From assembly GCA_036939755.1 (NCBI GenBank), contig JALLAZ010000411.1, positions 1 through 15,840 on the forward strand: a stretch of DNA of 15,840 bases, read 5' to 3'. The notes beneath the pieces were generated by a model. The model saw nothing but the letters and a program-made list of their open reading frames with translations, was not told the origin of the DNA and made no database searches. Below are positions 12,761 to 15,840 of the stretch, one piece after another (position 1 is the stretch's first letter; every line of letters begins with the position of its first letter). Both the position numbers and the translations under genes were made by a program. The stretch is from Stephanodiscus triporus. Taxonomy: Eukaryota > Bacillariophyta > Thalassiosirophyceae > Thalassiosirales > Thalassiosiraceae.

Positions 12761-15385
12761 TTCCTCCTTCTCCTCCGTCTTCTTCCTCTTGCGTTTCTTT
12801 TTCAGCTCCACCGGGAGGTCATTGCCTGTAAGGAAAGCCTTTACCTGAGCCCGGCTACGTCGCGTCTTGACGACCGTTCGACTGTGACACTTGCGCAATC
12901 CCTGACTTCGATCCCAAGCGTGTATGGCCACCAGACTCTTCTCTGTCTCGGATATAGCGTGTAACATGCTCTCGCAGGACTTCTTGGCATCGTCGCCGTA
13001 TGTGTCAAGGAAAAGCTGCAGGGACTCCTGGGGGCTGATTTTTTTCGGCGACGGGGGGCGGGGGGCGGCTGCGGCGGTAGGGGTGGGTGCGACCTTCTTG
13101 GCATCGGGCGTGTGATCGTCGGCCTGGTTAAGATGCAGCGAGCCGGGAAGTCCCTGCACCCGCGCGAGCATGGCCTGCATCAGGTTGGGATTCACGAACG
13201 AGGGCAACGAATGCGGAAACGACCTGAGTCCGCCAATTCCAGAGACTGTGACGTCCCGATCGAACCCCCTCAACAGTGAAGTCAGACCGTGGCCGATATC
13301 GGAATCCACGCCCACGCTTCCGCCTCCGCCCAGGGCGGCCGCCAACGCGAGACGCTCACGCAGTGCATTCACTCTGAGCGCCCGATGCTGCATCTGGATA
13401 TGCTCCTCCTGCAGCTCCTGATCCTGCAGCTCCTGCTCCCGTAGCCTCTGCTCCCTTAGCGCCAGTTCGTGCATGATGAGCTGCTCTCGCATCATGGCCA
13501 TCTCGGACTGCGTCAGGCTTGCGTGCGCGTCCATCCCGGGGGCTGCGGGGGCGGCCGAGGGGTGCGCCGTCGTCCTCCCCCGCAAGGAGGCATTCCCTTC
13601 GAGGTGGCGTGAGGCCTCGCCGTGGGAGGGGCCGACGTCACGTTTGGAGCCGCCATCCGTCATTCCCATGCTGCTTGCAAACGACGAGGAGGACTTGTCG
13701 TCATCTTCCTTCGCGCCCGATTCGTCGTTCTCCTCACGTTCGACCTTGGCCAATGCGGAGAGCAGGGCGTCAAAGCTCGCGGTGCTGCTGTGTGACTTCT
13801 TCATCATCTTCTCGCGCTTGTTGCTGTTGGTTCCCTTTACGTCCGTCTCCTTGGCATCATCGCCCTCCAACATGGGGGGATCGGTAACGATTGTCGAGCT
13901 GGTGGATGACGGTGATTCGCGAGACAATCCGTGACGCCGGCGTTGCCTGTCGGTCGACTTCAGGCTCTGCTTCATGGTAGGCACGGTAATGACCACATTT
14001 TCCAGTTCCCCTCCCCTCTCTCCGCCCGTGAACAAACCTTCTGCCCGCCTGCTCGTTGACGGCAGTCGCCGACGAGGGGCGTTCCCGCCGCCGTCGTCGC
14101 TGATAATGCCGTTGTCGAGCGGTCGATCAATCCCGGACGATAATACCGCCCCTTCCACTTCCCCATCTCTTATTCCTCCTCCTCCACCCAACAGATTCAT
14201 CGAAGATGTCCCCTTATGGCCATTCCCCATCAGATTGTATAGGTTGACAAGGTCGTAATTTCCCTCCAGGTCGGCAATGCCGGCGGCGGTAAAGCTCCCC
14301 TGCTTTTTCGTGATCCCCTCTCCTCCTCCTCCTCCTCCTCCTCCTCCCACCACGCCGATATCACTCATATCTTTGCCCATCGTGGTGGCCATCGAGCGCT
14401 TTCGTCTCGTCACCTCCAACAGCAATTCCTCGGGGGTGAAATCCATGCTGTGGAGGCGGCGAGGCCGCTCCTCCCGTCCGATATCCCGCAGCTGCTGTAG
14501 CATCATGAGCTGCTGCTGCTGCTGGTGGTGGTTATGGCGATGACGGTGTGACAATTGCTGCTTCGGGGAGTTTTGGACCGGGGTGTATTCCCTCATGAGA
14601 TTCCCCTTGAACAACGACGCGAGGCCGTCGAGGCCGGGGAGCAAGCTATCTTTAGTGCCGCCGTTAGACGTTTGGTACGGCCAAATACCCCTATGCTGCT
14701 TCTGTTGGAGCAGCATCTCCTCCACCTCGATGCGCCGGAGCGCCGCCGTCTGCGCCAGCAGGGCGGCAGCGGGATCGCAAGTAGGGCCGCCGCCGCCGCC
14801 GCCGACGGAAATGGTTGCCCCGACGCTATCGCCGCCCCCCCCCCCCACGGGTTCGTTCATCCCGGCGAGGAGAGCATCGATTTCGACGCTTGCGTTGCTC
14901 CGAATGCTGCTGCTCCTGGGGTGCGGGCGAAAGGGGGCGGGGTAGACGGAGAACGACGCGAGGGAGCGGTTCGAATCCCTCAAGCCGAGGGCGGCGCCGA
15001 CGAGTGCGTCGCGGTGAAAATCCACCCCCCCCCCCCCATTCCCCGTCAGTCCGAGTCCTCCCATGTGCCCCCCCTCCACCATGCCGTACCCCGATCCCAT
15101 GATCCCGCCGAGGTGGGGATGCCCCCCCCCGCCCACCATGCCGCCCGACAACCCCCGCGATCCCAGGCCCAGCGAGCACAGTCCCAGCGAGCTAAGGTCG
15201 CGACCGCTCGCTTCTAGCTCCTGCATCGACGAGAAGATGGACGCGGCGACGTCCAGTGACGCGCTCGAGCGACGCCGACGGTCCATCGCCTCGTCGCCGC
15301 CCCCGCCATTCCCGCCGTTTTCCTTGCAGGAGGAGGAGTCGAGCTTGGTGGGGACCTCGATGGGGTTGGTGGCAAAGAAGCTCAT
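12728..15385 (-). CDS. Large low-complexity, probably nuclear protein; function unknown
   Basis: An 885-residue protein, mostly disordered, with many glycine runs (longest 347-355), His/Gln-rich 280-299, and Ser-rich basic patches. A confident coiled-coil-like helix spans about 622-683, rich in Glu/Gln/Arg/Leu (REQRLREQELQDQELQEEH). The C-terminal block 784-860 is the most domain-like part. It reads as a helix (PQESLQLFLDTYGDD...SCESMLHAISETEKSLVAIHAWDRSQ) and then a basic segment (CHSRTVVKTRRSRAQVKAFL). After it come KKKRKRKK (862-869), a strong nuclear signal, and an acidic tail. A basic-Ser-x-A-S-hydrophobic-acidic motif followed by a short helix recurs at 36-58, 157-178 and 529-551, with a looser copy at 309-326. 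I infer a nuclear regulatory or scaffold protein; no catalytic motif is visible. The start at 15385 has a good ACCATGAG context. No intron was seen. Confidence 0.75.
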   Translation of the reverse strand: MSFFATNPIEVPTKLDSSSCKENGGNGGGGDEAMDRRRRSSASLDVAASIFSSMQELEASGRDLSSLGLCSLGLGSRGLSGGMVGGGGHPHLGGIMGSGYGMVEGGHMGGLGLTGNGGGGVDFHRDALVGAALGLRDSNRSLASFSVYPAPFRPHPRSSSIRSNASVEIDALLAGMNEPVGGGGGDSVGATISVGGGGGGPTCDPAAALLAQTAALRRIEVEEMLLQQKQHRGIWPYQTSNGGTKDSLLPGLDGLASLFKGNLMREYTPVQNSPKQQLSHRHRHNHHQQQQQLMMLQQLRDIGREERPRRLHSMDFTPEELLLEVTRRKRSMATTMGKDMSDIGVVGGGGGGGGGEGITKKQGSFTAAGIADLEGNYDLVNLYNLMGNGHKGTSSMNLLGGGGGIRDGEVEGAVLSSGIDRPLDNGIISDDGGGNAPRRRLPSTSRRAEGLFTGGERGGELENVVITVPTMKQSLKSTDRQRRRHGLSRESPSSTSSTIVTDPPMLEGDDAKETDVKGTNSNKREKMMKKSHSSTASFDALLSALAKVEREENDESGAKEDDDKSSSSFASSMGMTDGGSKRDVGPSHGEASRHLEGNASLRGRTTAHPSAAPAAPGMDAHASLTQSEMAMMREQLIMHELALREQRLREQELQDQELQEEHIQMQHRALRVNALRERLALAAALGGGGSVGVDSDIGHGLTSLLRGFDRDVTVSGIGGLRSFPHSLPSFVNPNLMQAMLARVQGLPGSLHLNQADDHTPDAKKVAPTPTAAAAPRPPSPKKISPQESLQLFLDTYGDDAKKSCESMLHAISETEKSLVAIHAWDRSQGLRKCHSRTVVKTRRSRAQVKAFLTGNDLPVELKKKRKRKKTEEKEEGEEDDEVILQ
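14321..14347 (-). repeat. (TCC)9 triplet repeat coding Gly9
   Basis: Nine GGA codons on the coding strand encode Gly 347-355 of the 885-residue protein. It is the only long Gly run here built from a triplet rather than from G homopolymer. Confidence 0.93.
14510..14524 (-). repeat. (CAG)5 coding Gln5
   Basis: Five exact CAG codons on the coding strand (CTG on +) encode Gln 288-292, following a His-rich run that includes CAC codons. Confidence 0.9.
14835..14846 (-). repeat. G12 homopolymer inside coding sequence
   Basis: Twelve C on the + strand are read as GGG codons for part of Gly 181-185 of the 885-residue protein. The frame stays open on both sides, so the tract length given is in frame. 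Confidence 0.9.
15025..15037 (-). repeat. G13 homopolymer inside coding sequence
   Basis: Thirteen C on the + strand supply GGG codons for Gly 117-120 plus the first base of Val 121. A related run of nine C occurs at 15122-15130 (Gly 85-88 region). Confidence 0.9.
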
Positions 15386-15840
15386 GGTGAAGGTTCCCCC
15401 TGGCCTTCCTCTCTCTCTATCCCTCGCCCTATTTTGTTTTGTTTGTTATCCTTGTAGATGCCGTCGTGCCGTCGTTTATGTTGACGTGTTCCTCCCTCTG
15501 CACAGATTGATGTCGGGGATTTCCCAATAACAATGGGCAAGGTAGTTGTAGCGTATTATCTTCCTGGCAATATTTAGCTGGAATAGAATGTCTTCATGGC
15601 CGTGATGACCCGCCTTCCAGTTTAATGAGAAGACACCTCTATTATATATGTGTGTTGATCCAATCACCTTTCTTTGTTATTCTTTGGCGCTTTGAAGGGA
15701 AGAGGGAATCTAATCTTGGAATGGGCATATTTGGCTTCTCATGACCGGATGACCTAGAAGGCATGCACCTGACAGATAAGAGACGTGACCGACAGACACT
15801 CAAACTTGAACTAGACCTGTAACCCGCCCAACGTACGAGT
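15386..15840. other. Upstream region of the 885-residue gene, no gene seen
   Basis: A pyrimidine-rich leader zone with CTCTCTCT near 15409-15419 adjoins the ATG at 15385. A TATATA-containing stretch at 15641-15650 could serve the minus strand, but it lies about 255 bp upstream of the ATG. A short minus frame (15667-15476) has no recognisable content. Nothing else is supported. Confidence 0.4.

Noticed and set aside
14321..14347. CRISPR-like or satellite array from the many short repeats in 14300-15140
   Set aside because: Repeats are simple triplets or homopolymers in a coding frame, without unique spacers.
14555..15217. 220-codon plus-strand frame opposite the 885-residue gene
   Set aside because: Arg/Pro/Ala-rich reading of Gly- and Gln-rich codons from the other strand; treated as a shadow, though the low complexity of both strands makes this less certain than elsewhere.
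15476..15667. 63-codon minus-strand frame at the right edge
   Set aside because: No domain, signal or good context; could be a 5' leader of the 885-residue gene but nothing supports translation.

Overview
The window looks like nuclear DNA of a eukaryotic microalga, most likely a centric diatom (Thalassiosirales-like). This is an inference. It rests on dense, mostly intron-poor genes with short spacers, one GT-AG intron, a RING-CH protein with a helical middle and a C-terminal 'HLNGKVGDVR' module of a kind common in Thalassiosira-type genomes, an animal/plant-type proteasome, and a CRY-DASH flavoprotein. Long G/C homopolymers and triplet repeats are frequent, both between and inside genes.

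Layout, left to right. Positions 1-474 are promoter-like: abutting CACGTG palindromes, an imperfect direct repeat and a TATA box. They precede a small secreted cysteine-rich protein (475-1074, +). A gene-free stretch (1075-1677) follows. Next is a divergent Hsp70-like protein (4089-1678, -) with a C-terminal membrane anchor and a terminal NDEL. It is transcribed away from a CRY-DASH photolyase/cryptochrome (4210-5916, +), with only 120 bp between the two start codons. Tail-to-tail with the latter is the 19S proteasome ATPase Rpt5 (7679-6177, -). Across a 506-bp spacer, Rpt5 is divergent from the 20S proteasome subunit alpha-6/PSMA1 (8186-9184, +). PSMA1 has a 63-nt first exon and a 189-nt intron. 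A RING-CH protein (10849-9509, -) lies tail-to-tail with PSMA1. Then come a prolyl-4-hydroxylase-like 2-oxoglutarate/Fe(II) oxygenase (11160-12539, +) and a very large low-complexity, probably nuclear protein (15385-12728, -). The last 455 bp hold no gene that I can support.

Three neighbours in the middle (Rpt5, PSMA1 and the RING-CH protein) belong to, or plausibly belong to, the ubiquitin-proteasome system. The first two are parts of one machine and share one upstream region, the clearest case here of gene order matching function. The items most worth a second look are: the tail-anchored Hsp70 ending in NDEL; the divergent proteasome promoter with C-tracts in both sense directions; the Phe replacing Tyr in the Rpt5 C-terminal gate-opening motif; the CRY-DASH protein lacking Trp/Glu at positions that normally touch the lesion; a telomere-like repeat translated inside the RING-CH gene; and a repeated basic-Ser-acidic helix motif in the 885-residue protein. 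No mobile element, CRISPR array, rRNA or convincing tRNA was seen.
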